A stretch of 64,000 bases of DNA from assembly GCF_000768705.1 (NCBI RefSeq), contig NZ_AVPJ01000014.1, positions 30,452 through 94,451 on the forward strand, given 5' to 3'. Position 1 is the stretch's first letter, and each line of letters begins with the position of its first letter. The stretch comes from Knoellia sinensis KCTC 19936 (GTDB lineage: Bacteria; Actinomycetota; Actinomycetes; Actinomycetales; Dermatophilaceae). The notes under the pieces were generated by a model. The model was given only the letters and a program-made list of their open reading frames with translations, ran no database searches and was not told the origin of the DNA. Both the position numbers and the translations under genes were made by a program. Shown piece after piece: positions 22,522-31,547 of the stretch.

Positions 22522-25391
22522 TAGGCGATCGCCACCTCTCCGCTGTCGGTCTCGACCTCTCCGCTCTCCTCGCCGTGCTTGTCGATTCCGCCGCCGAGGC
22601 TGCGGAGCACGTCGAGGGACAGTCCGATGACGACGAGGTAGACGCCGATGTCGAAGAACAACGACGTCACGAGGTGCACTTCGTAGCCGAAGAGGCCCGT
22701 GGGGATGTCGAAGATCCCGCTCTGGAACGCGTTGTAGCCCAGGAGTGCCGGCACCGCCCCGGAAAGCGCCGCGATGACGAGCCCGCTGCCGAGCACGACG
22801 CCGGCGTCGATGGGGGCGGCGGAGTCGAGTTCGGCCCGGCCGCCGGCGAGGTAGCGCACCATGAGCGCGAGGCCGGCGATGAGGCCACCGGCGAACCCGC
22901 CGCCCGGAAGGTTGTGACCGGCGAAGGTCAGGTAGATCGAGAACATCATGAGGACCGGGAAGACGACCCGGGTGACGATCTCGAAGACGACGGAGCGACG
23001 GCGGTCGGCGATGAGGCCAGCGCCCCGGAGCCACCCCTGGTCGGAGTCTGCACGGAGGCGCCGGGCTTCGCGGTGCGACGTCGCCCGATCGGTGAGAAGG
23101 AAGATGAGGCTCGCGACCCCGGTGGCGGCGACGACGAGGACCGAGATCTCACCGAAGGTGTCCCAGACGCGGATGTCGACGAGCGTGACGTTGACGATGT
23201 TGTTGCCACCGCCGTACTCGTAGGCCGGTCCCGCGAAGTCACGTCCCACGGGCCGGGCCGTTCGCGCGTTCGCCGCGACGAGGGCATAGCCGCCCACGGC
23301 CAGACCGACGAGGCAGCCGACGGCGACCCGGATGCGGCGTGCCGTCGTGAAGGGGCGGTCGGAGAAGAAGGGGGGCAGGCGGCGCATGACGAGCACGAAG
23401 GTCACGACGGAGAACGTCTCGACGAGCACCTGGGTGAGGGCGAGGTCGGGGGCTCCGTGCGCGACGAACAGGAGCGCGGTGCCGTAGCCCGTGACCCCGA
23501 GGAGCAGGACGGCACGCAGTCGCCGTCGCGACCGAACCGTCATGATCGCGGCCAGCACCACGACGGAGACGATGGCGACCTGGAGCAGGTTGTCCGGGCC
23601 GCGCAGCCGCACGGCGTCCCACACCTGCACGAGCGCGAGCCCGGGGATGATGACGAGGACGAGGAGGATGATCCCGACATAGATCGGCAGTGAGCCACGC
23701 TGCGTCCGACCCGTCACCTCGATCGACAGACGGTCGACGCCTCGAATGATGTCGTGATAGACCAGCTCGGCTTCGGGGAGGTGGAGGGCCTCGTGGACGC
23801 GCTTCTGGGTCGATGCGACGGCACGGCGGGCGATCCAGAGCAGCAGGCCGACCACGATGATCACCGCCGACAGCCCGAGAGCCGGGGTGAACCCGTGCCA
23901 CAGCGCGAGCGTCGGCTCGTGGGCCCCGGAGGGTGACTGTGCGGCATACGCCATCAGTCGTGGCGTGAGGAAAGCACCCGCGAAGCCGCCGACGAGCGAC
24001 AGCCCGGCCAGCAGGACGGGCGCCAGGATGAAGCCGCGCCGCTGCTTCGTGACGGTCGGGGGCTCCACGTTGCGCACGCCGAAGGCGCCCCACACGAAGC
24101 GTGCGGTGTAGGCGACGGTGAGGGTCGAACCGACGACGAGTCCGACGAGCGCGATGTCCCCCCACACCCCGAGGTTGGTGTCCGCGCCCAGGTCGAGGAA
24201 GGCCGCGAGGGCCGACTCCTTGGCCGTGAAGCCGAGCATCGGGGGGAGCCCGGCCATCGATCCCGCGGCCAGCGCGGCAGCGACGAAGGTCACGGGCAGG
24301 GAGCGGTAGAGGCCGGTGAGCTCACGCAGGTCGCGGGTCCCCGTGGCGCGGTCGATGACCCCGACGATGAGGAAGAGGGCCGACTTGAAAAGTGCGTGCC
24401 CGAGGACGAGGGCGAGGCCGGCGAAGGCCGTGGCCCGCGTCCCGACGCCCACGACGGCAATGAGGAAGCCGAGCTGGCTGACGGTGCCGTAGGCGAGCAG
24501 CAGCTTGATGTCGTACTGCCGCAGCGCGCGCAACCCGCCGATGATCATCGTGAGCAGCCCGGTCCCGAGGAGCAGCGGCCGCCAGCCGGGGATGTCGGAG
24601 AAGGCCGGTGCGAGAAGAGCCACGAGGAAGACGCCGGCCTTGACCATCGCCGCGGCGTGGAGGTAGGCGCTCACGGGAGTCGGTGCCGCCATGGCGCCGG
24701 GCAGCCAGAAGTGGAAGGGCACGAGTGCCGACTTGCTGATCGCCCCGACGAGGATGAGGAGCACGGCGATCGTCGTCGCGGTGCCGCTCGGGGGGTTGGC
24801 CAGGATGTCGGAGATCCGTGCCGTCCCCGCCTCGTGGCCGAGGACGAAGAGACCGACGAGCATCACGAGCCCGCCGAACGTGGTCACGATGAGGGCGTTC
24901 ATCGCGGCTCGACGGTTGGCCTTGCGCTCGGGGTTGTGGCCGATGAGCAGGAACGACAGGATCGTCGTGAGCTCCCAGAAGATGAACAGCACATAGAGGT
25001 TGTCGGACACGACGAGCCCGAGCATCGACCCCGCGAACGCCGTGAGGACCGCCGAGAAGCGCCACAGCTCGCGGTCGCCCTCGCGGAAGTACCACCGGCA
25101 GTAGGCCAGGACGAGCGCGCCGACGCCGGTCACGATGAGCGCCATCACTGCGTTGAGGGGCGTCAGGGCGAGGTCGATCTGCAGGTCGATCGTGGGGATC
25201 CACCGCACCTGCTCCGTGCGCACGTCGCCGTCGAACGCTCGTTGGGCCTGCCCGAGGAGCCACAGGAACGACCCGAGGGGAACGAGCGCCAGGATCAGGA
25301 AGGCACGTCGCTCGAGAAGCCGGACGAGGAGCGGGGCGAGCGCGGCCGCGACGAAGTGCAGCGCAACGATCGCGATCATGCGTGCCTCCAT
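22521..25391 (-). CDS. mnhA: Na+/H+ antiporter subunit A fused to subunit B
   Basis: 956 residues. The N-terminal two thirds are MnhA/MrpA, a NuoL-like proton channel with many helices (FIFWELTTILSFLLIG, HAAAMVKAGVFL with the key lysine, YDIKLLLAYGTVSQLGFL). The C-terminal 160 residues match MnhB (FPVLMMFSIYLTFAGHNLPG, then GGFAGGLIAGLALMVRYL, and GLFGYEVHLVTSLFFD). No separate mnhB exists in the operon, so the fusion replaces it. First gene of the operon; ATG 25379 is an alternative start. A CATAAT-like -10 box is about 80 bases upstream on the same strand. Confidence 0.94.
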   Translation of the reverse strand: MEARMIAIVALHFVAAALAPLLVRLLERRAFLILALVPLGSFLWLLGQAQRAFDGDVRTEQVRWIPTIDLQIDLALTPLNAVMALIVTGVGALVLAYCRWYFREGDRELWRFSAVLTAFAGSMLGLVVSDNLYVLFIFWELTTILSFLLIGHNPERKANRRAAMNALIVTTFGGLVMLVGLFVLGHEAGTARISDILANPPSGTATTIAVLLILVGAISKSALVPFHFWLPGAMAAPTPVSAYLHAAAMVKAGVFLVALLAPAFSDIPGWRPLLLGTGLLTMIIGGLRALRQYDIKLLLAYGTVSQLGFLIAVVGVGTRATAFAGLALVLGHALFKSALFLIVGVIDRATGTRDLRELTGLYRSLPVTFVAAALAAGSMAGLPPMLGFTAKESALAAFLDLGADTNLGVWGDIALVGLVVGSTLTVAYTARFVWGAFGVRNVEPPTVTKQRRGFILAPVLLAGLSLVGGFAGAFLTPRLMAYAAQSPSGAHEPTLALWHGFTPALGLSAVIIVVGLLLWIARRAVASTQKRVHEALHLPEAELVYHDIIRGVDRLSIEVTGRTQRGSLPIYVGIILLVLVIIPGLALVQVWDAVRLRGPDNLLQVAIVSVVVLAAIMTVRSRRRLRAVLLLGVTGYGTALLFVAHGAPDLALTQVLVETFSVVTFVLVMRRLPPFFSDRPFTTARRIRVAVGCLVGLAVGGYALVAANARTARPVGRDFAGPAYEYGGGNNIVNVTLVDIRVWDTFGEISVLVVAATGVASLIFLLTDRATSHREARRLRADSDQGWLRGAGLIADRRRSVVFEIVTRVVFPVLMMFSIYLTFAGHNLPGGGFAGGLIAGLALMVRYLAGGRAELDSAAPIDAGVVLGSGLVIAALSGAVPALLGYNAFQSGIFDIPTGLFGYEVHLVTSLFFDIGVYLVVIGLSLDVLRSLGGGIDKHGEESGEVETDSGEVAIA

Positions 25392-25498
25392 CCGCGCAGT
25401 GGGCCTGTGGGGTGGGGGTTGACTGAGGTGTCCCGCCGCGACGAGAAGCTCCCCGGGACAACATCCCTGGTGGGTGAATTATGACTGTTCGGCGGAGT

Positions 25499-25522
25499 GG
25501 TTCTGGACGCCGGGGCAGAACC
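25499..25522 (-). terminator. Hairpin downstream of vapC
   Basis: GGTTCTG and CAGAACC arms with a ten-base GC-rich loop, about 50 bases past the vapC stop and ahead of the mnh promoter region. It could separate the two units; no T-run is seen. Confidence 0.4.
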
Positions 25523-25569
25523 GCCCGGTATGCCGTCCGCCCCACCTGCCGTTCTCAGTTCACTCGCGC

Positions 25570-25989
25570 TCAACTCACCTTCGCGTCACGGGGGTCGATC
25601 CGGCGGAGGCCCGGCACACCCTCGAAGTCACGGTCGGTCGTGACGATCTGGTCGAACCCGGCGGCGAGAGCCGTGGCGGCATGGACTGCGTCGCGCCCCC
25701 GAAGTGACGTGACACGCATGAGTGCGACCGACCGGGCCATGATCTCGGCGTCGAAGGGGTGGACGACGACCGCTCGGGCGAGTGCCTCGGATTGATCCAG
25801 GGCCTGTGCCCTCTCGACTCGTCGGAGTCGGTGGAAGGTGAACTCTTGGAGCGCCTCCACACTGACGTGGAGCCCTTGAGCCCCATCCCGAGCCCGAGCC
25901 AGGAAGTCGGTGGCGTCAACTCTTGCGGGGTGCTCGTCGCCGCTGGCGAGGAGGAAGACGGTGGTGTCCACGAACCAACGCACCGCCAC
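25570..25989 (-). CDS. vapC: VapC-type toxin, PIN-domain ribonuclease
   Basis: 139 residues from GTG 25989. The four PIN-domain acidic residues are visible: Asp in RWFVDTTVFLL, Glu in EALQEFTFHR, Asp in RGRDAVHAATAL and Asp in VTTDRDFEGVPGL. VapC toxins cut tRNA or rRNA at set sites using Mg2+. The gene follows vapB by two bases. A longer frame to 26061 runs back into vapB and is not needed. Confidence 0.88.
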   Translation of the reverse strand: MAVRWFVDTTVFLLASGDEHPARVDATDFLARARDGAQGLHVSVEALQEFTFHRLRRVERAQALDQSEALARAVVVHPFDAEIMARSVALMRVTSLRGRDAVHAATALAAGFDQIVTTDRDFEGVPGLRRIDPRDAKVS

Positions 25990-25991
25990 TG

Positions 25992-26279
25992 TCAGACCTC
26001 CAGTCCCTTGGAGATCTCCGCATCCCAGGCATCTTCGAGCTCGCGCTTGATCTCTGACCACTCGCGGTTGTCGGATGGGCCGGGGCGCGAGGAGGCGGTC
26101 AGGGCAAGGAACTCACCCAGGGCTACAGCCCGGGACTCGGCACCCACGGGGTAGTGCGCGTCGATGGCCTCGCGGATCACGGCGTTGACGCTTCGGCCCG
26201 AACGCTCGGCCTCGGCCGCGACACGTGCGTAGCGCTCGTGGTCCAGCAGCAGCTGGAGACGGCGTTCGAGGGTGGACAT
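25992..26279 (-). CDS. vapB: VapB-type ribbon-helix-helix antitoxin
   Basis: 95 residues from ATG 26279 (MSTLERRLQLLLDHERY). The ribbon-helix-helix segment is RRLQLLLDHERYARVAAEAE followed by RSGRSVNAVIREAI. The Trp-containing acidic tail (SEIKRELEDAWDAEI) should bind the toxin. It neutralises VapC and probably represses the pair. An upstream in-frame ATG at 26294 would add only five residues. Confidence 0.85.
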   Translation of the reverse strand: MSTLERRLQLLLDHERYARVAAEAERSGRSVNAVIREAIDAHYPVGAESRAVALGEFLALTASSRPGPSDNREWSEIKRELEDAWDAEISKGLEV

Positions 26280-26309
26280 ACACACAGCATACACATGTCG
26301 GTATCGAAG

Positions 26310-26369
26310 TCGATGTAGTACGAAACGCCGTGCGCCCGACCGATCACGCGGCGTTTCGCACTATCTCGA
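26310..26369. repeat. Long intergenic palindrome, possible third repeat family
   Basis: Arms TAGT-A-CGAAACGCCG and CGGCGTTTCG-C-ACTA pair over 14 of 15 positions around an 18-base loop. Outer bases TCGA.. and ..TCGA extend it. Size and shape resemble families A and B, but this is the only copy here. It lies between the divergent vapB and the lipoprotein gene. Confidence 0.7.
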
Positions 26370-26496
26370 CTGGTGCGTCAGATCCATTCGGAAGTCGGGG
26401 CGGCCTGTCCCGGGGAGTGCTCCCCATTCCGGGCCGACCGCCGGCCGTCGTAGGGTCGTGCCGACAGTTCGTCCAAGGTTTCCAGGGGGACCCACC

Positions 26497-27108
26497 GTGA
26501 ACACCCGATCCCAGCGCGCCCTCGTGGCGATCGCCCTCGCCTCGATCCTCGGCCTCACCGCCTGCTCTGGTGGCGACGAGACCGATTCCACGACACCGAC
26601 CGACTCAGGTTCGAGCCAGTCCGTGACCACCGCGAACGGCGGGGAGGCCGCCGACAACGGGGCCGCCGCGGCTGGCATCGACATCAACAACGTGCCGAAG
26701 GCCATCGCCACGCAGACCATCCCCGCCGATCGGGAGGTGGGCGTGGACACGGTCAAGGTGGATCTGCTCCGGCTGGAGCGCAAGGGCAAGATCGTCGAGG
26801 CCGTCTTCGCACTCACCCCGAAGATGACCACGCCCGGAGAGAGCGTCAATATCCACGGCGGGCTCAACGGTGCCGAACCGAACGTCAGGCTGATCGACCC
26901 GGTGAACCTCAAGCTCTACAAGACCATTGAGCTCGCCAACTCCAACGGCAAGCAGCTCGAAACCAACATCATGACGGCGGGCGACTTCGTCGAGGGCAAG
27001 CCCGTCTTCGTCTGGGGTGCGGTGGCGGCCCCGCCCGAGGAGGTCTCCAAGGTGGACGTGCTCGTGTTCGAGAGTGGCGTGCCGTTCAAGGACGTCCCGC
27101 TCTCATGA
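26497..27108 (+). CDS. Lipoprotein, first of two paired with an OmpA-domain protein
   Basis: 203 residues from GTG 26497. Type II signal peptide with lipobox LTAC (after LVAIALASILG), then a Ser/Thr/Asp-rich linker and a beta-rich domain of about 130 residues. Its end (LIDPVNLKLYKTIE...) is shared with the second copy at 27756 (LLDPVNLKLYESVN...). Probably anchored on the outer face of the membrane. It overlaps the OmpA-domain gene by ATGA. Function unknown; perhaps it holds the OmpA-domain partner or presents it to the wall. Confidence 0.72.
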   Translation: MNTRSQRALVAIALASILGLTACSGGDETDSTTPTDSGSSQSVTTANGGEAADNGAAAAGIDINNVPKAIATQTIPADREVGVDTVKVDLLRLERKGKIVEAVFALTPKMTTPGESVNIHGGLNGAEPNVRLIDPVNLKLYKTIELANSNGKQLETNIMTAGDFVEGKPVFVWGAVAAPPEEVSKVDVLVFESGVPFKDVPLS

Positions 27109-27677
27109 CGACGTCGCTGCGTGGGGCGAGCGTCGCGGCGGCCAGCCTGCTGATCGCGGGAATGGTGGCTCTGCCGGCCAGCGCGGAGCCCGGCTCCCCG
27201 ACCCTGGGGAACCTGCCCGACATCACCGACTCGATGGTGCAGGACGCGATCGTCGACCTGGACGCCAGTCCCGTCGACCTCACGCCGGTCGTCGAGGAGA
27301 TCGAGACGACCTCCACCGAGGGTTCGGAGCAGGTCGTGACGCTCAACTCGGACATCCTCTTCGCGTTCGACAAGGCGGCGATCAGCCCGGCGGCTACGTC
27401 GAAGATCGCCGCCCTGGTCAAGGACGTGCCCCAGGGGGCGAAGGTCTCCATCGGCGGGCACACCGACTCGCTTGGCACCGCCGCGCGCAACGCGTCCCTC
27501 TCGCAGGAACGTGCCGCTGCGGTCGCTGGCGCGATCAAGACTGCCCGTCCTGACCTCGTCCTCACCGTCAAGGGATTCGGGTCGTCGCAAGAGGTCGAGC
27601 CCAACACCAAGGGTGGAGAGGACAACCCGGACGGCCGGGCCAAGAACCGACGGGTCGAGATCCGCTACGCCAGCTGA
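27105..27677 (+). CDS. Secreted OmpA-domain protein, first copy
   Basis: 190 residues. A signal peptide (LLIAGMVALPASAEP) precedes about 60 linker residues and a C-terminal OmpA/MotB domain that in this family binds peptidoglycan. The family core is LNSDILFAFDKAAISPAA, then GGHTDSLGTAARNASLSQ with the Asp and Arg that contact diaminopimelate, and ending GRAKNRRVEIRY. In actinobacteria such proteins sit in the cell wall. ATG overlaps the upstream lipoprotein stop. It is duplicated at 28331. Confidence 0.86.
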   Translation: MTTSLRGASVAAASLLIAGMVALPASAEPGSPTLGNLPDITDSMVQDAIVDLDASPVDLTPVVEEIETTSTEGSEQVVTLNSDILFAFDKAAISPAATSKIAALVKDVPQGAKVSIGGHTDSLGTAARNASLSQERAAAVAGAIKTARPDLVLTVKGFGSSQEVEPNTKGGEDNPDGRAKNRRVEIRYAS

Positions 27678-27755
27678 ACGGCATACGAGATCTCTCCCGC
27701 GTTTCTTCCGATCAACCAGACGCACAGCAACCAGACCCACAGCAAGGGGAACCTC

Positions 27756-28334
27756 ATGACCACGCGTGCATCCCGCATCCTCGCCGGTGGAGCCCTCGTC
27801 GCGGCGCTCGCGCTCGCCGGCTGTGCCGGCAGTGACGGTGGCGGCGGCGACTCCGGCGCCCAGGGCGACTCGAGTTCGAGCCAGTCCGAGAACACCGACA
27901 GCGGCGCCGATGGCGGAGAGGCGGCCGACAACGGTGGCAAGGCGGCCGGCATCGACCTCAAGAACCCGCCCAAGGCCATCGCCACTCTCACCGTGCCGGG
28001 CGTACCGAAGGGGGACACCACCGACACTCTCATCGAGCTCGTGAAGTTCGAGGAGCGCGGCAAGCTCCTCATGGCGGTCTTCCGCGTCACCCCTCACGGC
28101 ACCAAGGAGAAGACCAACCTCCTTGTGGTGAACTGGAAGCCGGTCCTGTTGGACCCCGTGAATCTCAAGCTCTACGAATCGGTCAACGAGCTCACGTCCG
28201 CGTGGTCAACGGACTTGGTGATGAACGAGCCGAACTACGTCATGGCCGGCTTCGCCATCCCGGAGAACACGGACACGATCGACGTCGGCGTGAGCCGTGA
28301 GGGCCTGCGCATGGAAGGCGTCAAGCTCCCATGA
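27756..28334 (+). CDS. Lipoprotein, second copy of the tandem pair
   Basis: 192 residues. Lipobox LAGC after LAGGALVAALA, then a Ser/Asp/Gly-rich linker and the same beta-rich domain as the first copy (shared stretches GGEAADNG, AAGIDxxNxPKAIAT and DPVNLKLY). Its stop overlaps the next OmpA-domain gene (ATGA at 28331). The preceding 78 bases hold no gene. Confidence 0.74.
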   Translation: MTTRASRILAGGALVAALALAGCAGSDGGGGDSGAQGDSSSSQSENTDSGADGGEAADNGGKAAGIDLKNPPKAIATLTVPGVPKGDTTDTLIELVKFEERGKLLMAVFRVTPHGTKEKTNLLVVNWKPVLLDPVNLKLYESVNELTSAWSTDLVMNEPNYVMAGFAIPENTDTIDVGVSREGLRMEGVKLP

Positions 28335-28894
28335 GGCTCCGGGTCGCGCTGATGAGCAGCCTGGCGATGACGGCCGTGCTGATGGTCGCCGGCCCTTCGC
28401 AGGCTGCTGACCTCGACATCAACAACCTGCCGCAGGTCGACGACTCCACCCTGGCGTCCACCGTCAAGGACCTCACTCTCCCGGTGAGAGACCTCAACCT
28501 GCCAGAGCCCAAGGATCTCGAGACAAAGACCACGCATGGCTCCGAGCAGGTCGTCACGCTGAACTCGGACATCCTCTTTGCGTTCAACAAGGCCGACCTT
28601 CCGCCAGCCGCATCCGGGAAGATCGCCGCCCTCGTCAAGGACGTCCCCCAGAAGGCCAAGGTCTCCGTGGGCGGTCACACCGACTCACTCGGCACGGCTG
28701 CCCGCAACGCGACGCTCTCGCAGGAGCGTGCCGCCGCCGTTGCCGCCGCCATCAACGCTGCTCGCCCCGACCTCGTCCTCACGGTCAAGGGCTTCGGATC
28801 GAGCCAACCCGTCGCGTCGAACGGCACTGCCGCCAAGGACGACCCCGACGGCCGGGCCAAGAACCGAAGGGTCGAGATCCGCTACGCCAGCTGA
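28331..28894 (+). CDS. Secreted OmpA-domain protein, second copy
   Basis: 187 residues. Signal peptide (MTAVLMVAGPSQAAD), linker and C-terminal OmpA domain nearly identical to the first copy over its last 110 residues (LNSDILFAFNKADLPPAA, GGHTDSLGTAARNATLSQ, GRAKNRRVEIRYAS). The linker and signal regions differ more. The 30 bases after the stop also resemble those after the first copy, so the duplicated unit includes the 3' flank. Confidence 0.86.
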   Translation: MRLRVALMSSLAMTAVLMVAGPSQAADLDINNLPQVDDSTLASTVKDLTLPVRDLNLPEPKDLETKTTHGSEQVVTLNSDILFAFNKADLPPAASGKIAALVKDVPQKAKVSVGGHTDSLGTAARNATLSQERAAAVAAAINAARPDLVLTVKGFGSSQPVASNGTAAKDDPDGRAKNRRVEIRYAS

Positions 28895-28945
28895 CCGGCA
28901 TACCGCAATCTCTCCCAACTTTCGCTCCCCATGACGGAACGTTGA

Positions 28946-28976
28946 GGGACCGGAGGGTTCATTTCCCTCCGGCCCC
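28946..28976. terminator. Hairpin between convergent OmpA-domain and desaturase genes
   Basis: CCGGAGGG and CCCTCCGG arms with a TTCATTT loop (28950-28972), extended by outer GGG/CCC. It lies 55 bases after one stop and 40 before the other, a good place for a shared terminator. Confidence 0.65.
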
Positions 28977-29014
28977 TTCACGTTGCCACCCACGGGCCCC
29001 GAGCCCAGCGGCCG

Positions 29015-30301
29015 TCAGTAGCGGCGGCCTGCCCCACCCTTGCCGGCCAGGGCCTTCTTGGCCGCGCGCAGGATCGTCGCCCGACGCGTCGTGCCCTCGC
29101 GCTTCGGCGGCAGCGACAGCTCGACGACCTTCTTGTAGACGCTGCCGACCTGCTTCGGCAGTGACCCCGTGACGTACTTGAGGTCGTGGCGCTCCATGAG
29201 GTCGCGGATCTTCGGTGCGATCTCGGCGTAGCGGTTGCTCGGCATGTCCGGGAACAGGTGGTGCTCGATCTGGTGGCTCAGGTTGCCGGTCATGACGTGC
29301 ATCGCCTTGGAGCCGTGGATGTTGCCCGATCCGAGCATCTGCCGGAGGTACCACTCGCCACGGGTCTCACCCTCGATCGACGTCTTCTCGAACGTCTCGA
29401 TGCCGGACGGGAAGTGGCCGCAGATGATGACCGTGTTGCTCCACACGTTGCGGACGAGGTTGGCGACGATGTTCGCCGTGAGGGTGTGTCGCGCCGATCC
29501 AGTGAAGGTGGCCGCGGCCAGGGCCGGGTGCCCGACGTAGTCCTTGGTCATCTGCGCCTGGATCTTGGCGACCGTTGCCTTGGCGTTCTTGCGGAACTCG
29601 GCCTTGTCCTCCTCGCTCATCCGCTTCCGCTTGACGAGGTAGCCGCCGAGCTCAAGGTCGTAGGCGGCGATGGAGTACTCGAACATCAGCGCGTTGGCGA
29701 CGTGCCAGACCGGTTGGAACAGGTAGAACAGCGTCCACTTCTGGTCCTCGTCGACCCGCAGGATGCCGTAGCCGAGGTCGTTGTCGCGGCCGAGCACGTT
29801 GGTGAATGTGTGGTGGATCTGGTTGTGGCTGTGCTTCCACTGCTCGGACGGGCTGGCGTGGTCCCACTCCCAGGCCGTCGAGTGGATCTTGGGGTCACGC
29901 ATCCAGTCCCACTGGCCGTGCATGACGTTGTGGCCGATCTCCATGTTCTCGAGGATCTTGGCGACGGACAGTCCGGCGGTGCCGAGCCACCACATGGGGC
30001 GGATGCCCTTGTACTTCACGCCGGAGAAGAGGAGAGCGGCTCGGCTGCCCATCTCCAGGTAGCGCTGGGTCTTGATGACCTTCCTGATGTATGCCGCGTC
30101 GCTCGCTCCGCGCGAATCCATCACCTCCGCGCGGATCACGTCCAGCTCGCGCCCGATCTCCTCGATCTGCTCCGGGGTGAGGTGCGCGGCGGGGTTCGGA
30201 CGGCCCGACTTCTTGAGCTCGGGGCGCTGCGGACGCCGGGTGTCGCTGTCGACGCGTAGCCGCGAGTTGATGGTCGTGGGGCGCTCAGGTGCGAGGGTCA
30301 T
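29015..30301 (-). CDS. Membrane fatty-acyl desaturase, DesA3-like
   Basis: 428 residues. It introduces a double bond into acyl chains (probably acyl-CoA, delta-9) using a di-iron centre. The three histidine boxes are GHNVMHG near residue 122, HSHNQIHH near 156 and HQIEHHLFP near 347. Hydrophobic spans lie around IRPMWWLGTAGLSVAK and in the middle region. The partner ferredoxin reductase is directly upstream (30418-31539), as in the mycobacterial DesA3/Rv3230c pair, but here a family B palindrome separates the two genes. The Lys/Arg-rich C-terminus is cytoplasmic. Confidence 0.9.
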   Translation of the reverse strand: MTLAPERPTTINSRLRVDSDTRRPQRPELKKSGRPNPAAHLTPEQIEEIGRELDVIRAEVMDSRGASDAAYIRKVIKTQRYLEMGSRAALLFSGVKYKGIRPMWWLGTAGLSVAKILENMEIGHNVMHGQWDWMRDPKIHSTAWEWDHASPSEQWKHSHNQIHHTFTNVLGRDNDLGYGILRVDEDQKWTLFYLFQPVWHVANALMFEYSIAAYDLELGGYLVKRKRMSEEDKAEFRKNAKATVAKIQAQMTKDYVGHPALAAATFTGSARHTLTANIVANLVRNVWSNTVIICGHFPSGIETFEKTSIEGETRGEWYLRQMLGSGNIHGSKAMHVMTGNLSHQIEHHLFPDMPSNRYAEIAPKIRDLMERHDLKYVTGSLPKQVGSVYKKVVELSLPPKREGTTRRATILRAAKKALAGKGGAGRRY

Positions 30302-30325
30302 GGTCTGCTCAACTCCTTCGTTCGT

Positions 30326-30402
30326 GTACCGAACTCACCCAATTGGACGGTTCGGGACAGGCAGTGCGTGTGCACATCCGTCCAATTGGGTGAGTTCGGT
30401 AC
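30326..30402. repeat. Family B palindrome, copy B2
   Basis: Two perfect 25-base arms (left GTACCGAACTCACCCAATTG, then GACGG; right the reverse complement) with a 27-base loop. It occupies most of the 116-base gap between the ferredoxin reductase and the desaturase genes, which are transcribed in the same direction. Confidence 0.9.
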
Positions 30403-30417
30403 GGAGGGTCATGGGGG

Positions 30418-31539
30418 TCAGAGGTCGATGTCGCAGGGACCGGCGGCAGCGTTGATACAGGTCTGAATGCGCACGTCGCCTGAGTTCTCGTCGGTCGAGG
30501 TGATCTCACCAGTGCGGAGGTCGCGAACGGCGCCTTCCTTCAGTGGGACGACGCAGCCGAAGCAGATGCCCATGCGGCACCCGCTCGGCATGAGGACACC
30601 AGCCGCTTCGCCGGCGTCGAGGATCGGGGTGGCACCGTCGGCGTCGACGGTGACCTTGGTGTTCGCGAAGGTGACGATGCCACCCTCGCCGGGTTCGACG
30701 ACGCTGGGCCGGAAGCGTTCGACATGCAGTCGGTCGCTCAGTCCCGCTGTCTCCCAATGGGACTCGGCGGCGTCGAGCAGTCCGGTGGGACCGCACACCC
30801 ACACCTCACGCTCGCGCCAGTCGGGCACAAGCCAGTCAAGGGAGGCGAGGTTCAGAACCCCAGCCACGTCGTCAAGGTTCTCGTGCAGCGTGAGCCGGCT
30901 CGCGGCGGCATACCCGCGAAGTTCGTCACGGAAGATGACGTCGGATTCGGTGGGCGCGCAATGGATCTGGACGGCATCGTCGAGCGCATTCAAGTGATTG
31001 CGGAGCATTCCCATGACCGGTGTGATGCCAGACCCCGCGGTGATGAACAGGGCCTTTGCCGGCAGCGTGCGCGGCAGCGAGAAGTCTCCGGTCGCCTGGT
31101 CGAGCATGACCATGGTGCCGGGCGCGGTCCGTCGCACGAGGTGGTTGCTGACCACTCCGTCGGGGATCGCCTTGGTCGTGAAGCTGATGAGCCCGTCGGC
31201 GGCATCGGCGCGGTGGGTCAGGGAGTAGGCACGCCAATGGCGGACCCCGTCGATGTCGATGCCGACCCGGATGTATTGGCCGGGCACGTGCCCGCTCCAC
31301 CCGCGCCCGGGACGGATCGTGACGGTTGCGGCGTCGGTGGTCTCAGGGGTCACGGAGACGACGCGGCCGCGCAGATCGGCGCCGGCGCGCATCGGGTCGA
31401 AGAGGTCGAGGTAGTCGGCGGGGACGAGCGGCGTGGCGAGCGCTTCGGCCACCTTGCGCGCGCGCTCCAGCAGCCCGGTGAGCCGGGGAGGGCGCGGCGT
31501 ATGCCGTGTCGTCGCGGTTCGTGGAAGGGTTGCAGTCAC
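30418..31539 (-). CDS. Ferredoxin-NADP reductase-type oxidoreductase with 2Fe-2S domain, desaturase electron donor
   Basis: 373 residues. A flavin domain comes first (GQYIRVGIDIDGVRHWRAYSL with the RxYS FAD motif), then an NAD(P) domain (FITAGSGITPVMGML and WVCGPTGLLD). A plant-type 2Fe-2S ferredoxin domain ends the protein, with cysteines in SGCRMGICFGCV and TCINAAAG. It passes electrons from NADPH to the desaturase, as known for the Rv3230c family. GTG 31539 is the start. A TAGGTT -10-like box about 13 bases upstream suggests a very short or leaderless mRNA. Direct repeats at 31548-31574 are a likely operator. Confidence 0.9.
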   Translation of the reverse strand: MTATLPRTATTRHTPRPPRLTGLLERARKVAEALATPLVPADYLDLFDPMRAGADLRGRVVSVTPETTDAATVTIRPGRGWSGHVPGQYIRVGIDIDGVRHWRAYSLTHRADAADGLISFTTKAIPDGVVSNHLVRRTAPGTMVMLDQATGDFSLPRTLPAKALFITAGSGITPVMGMLRNHLNALDDAVQIHCAPTESDVIFRDELRGYAAASRLTLHENLDDVAGVLNLASLDWLVPDWREREVWVCGPTGLLDAAESHWETAGLSDRLHVERFRPSVVEPGEGGIVTFANTKVTVDADGATPILDAGEAAGVLMPSGCRMGICFGCVVPLKEGAVRDLRTGEITSTDENSGDVRIQTCINAAAGPCDIDL

Positions 31540-31547
31540 ATACGCGA

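Noticed and set aside
21892..23034. MnhC starting at 23034
   Set aside because: The extension is an Arg-rich shadow of the mnhA 3' region; GTG 22521 gives a correct MnhC N-terminus and overlaps the mnhA stop.
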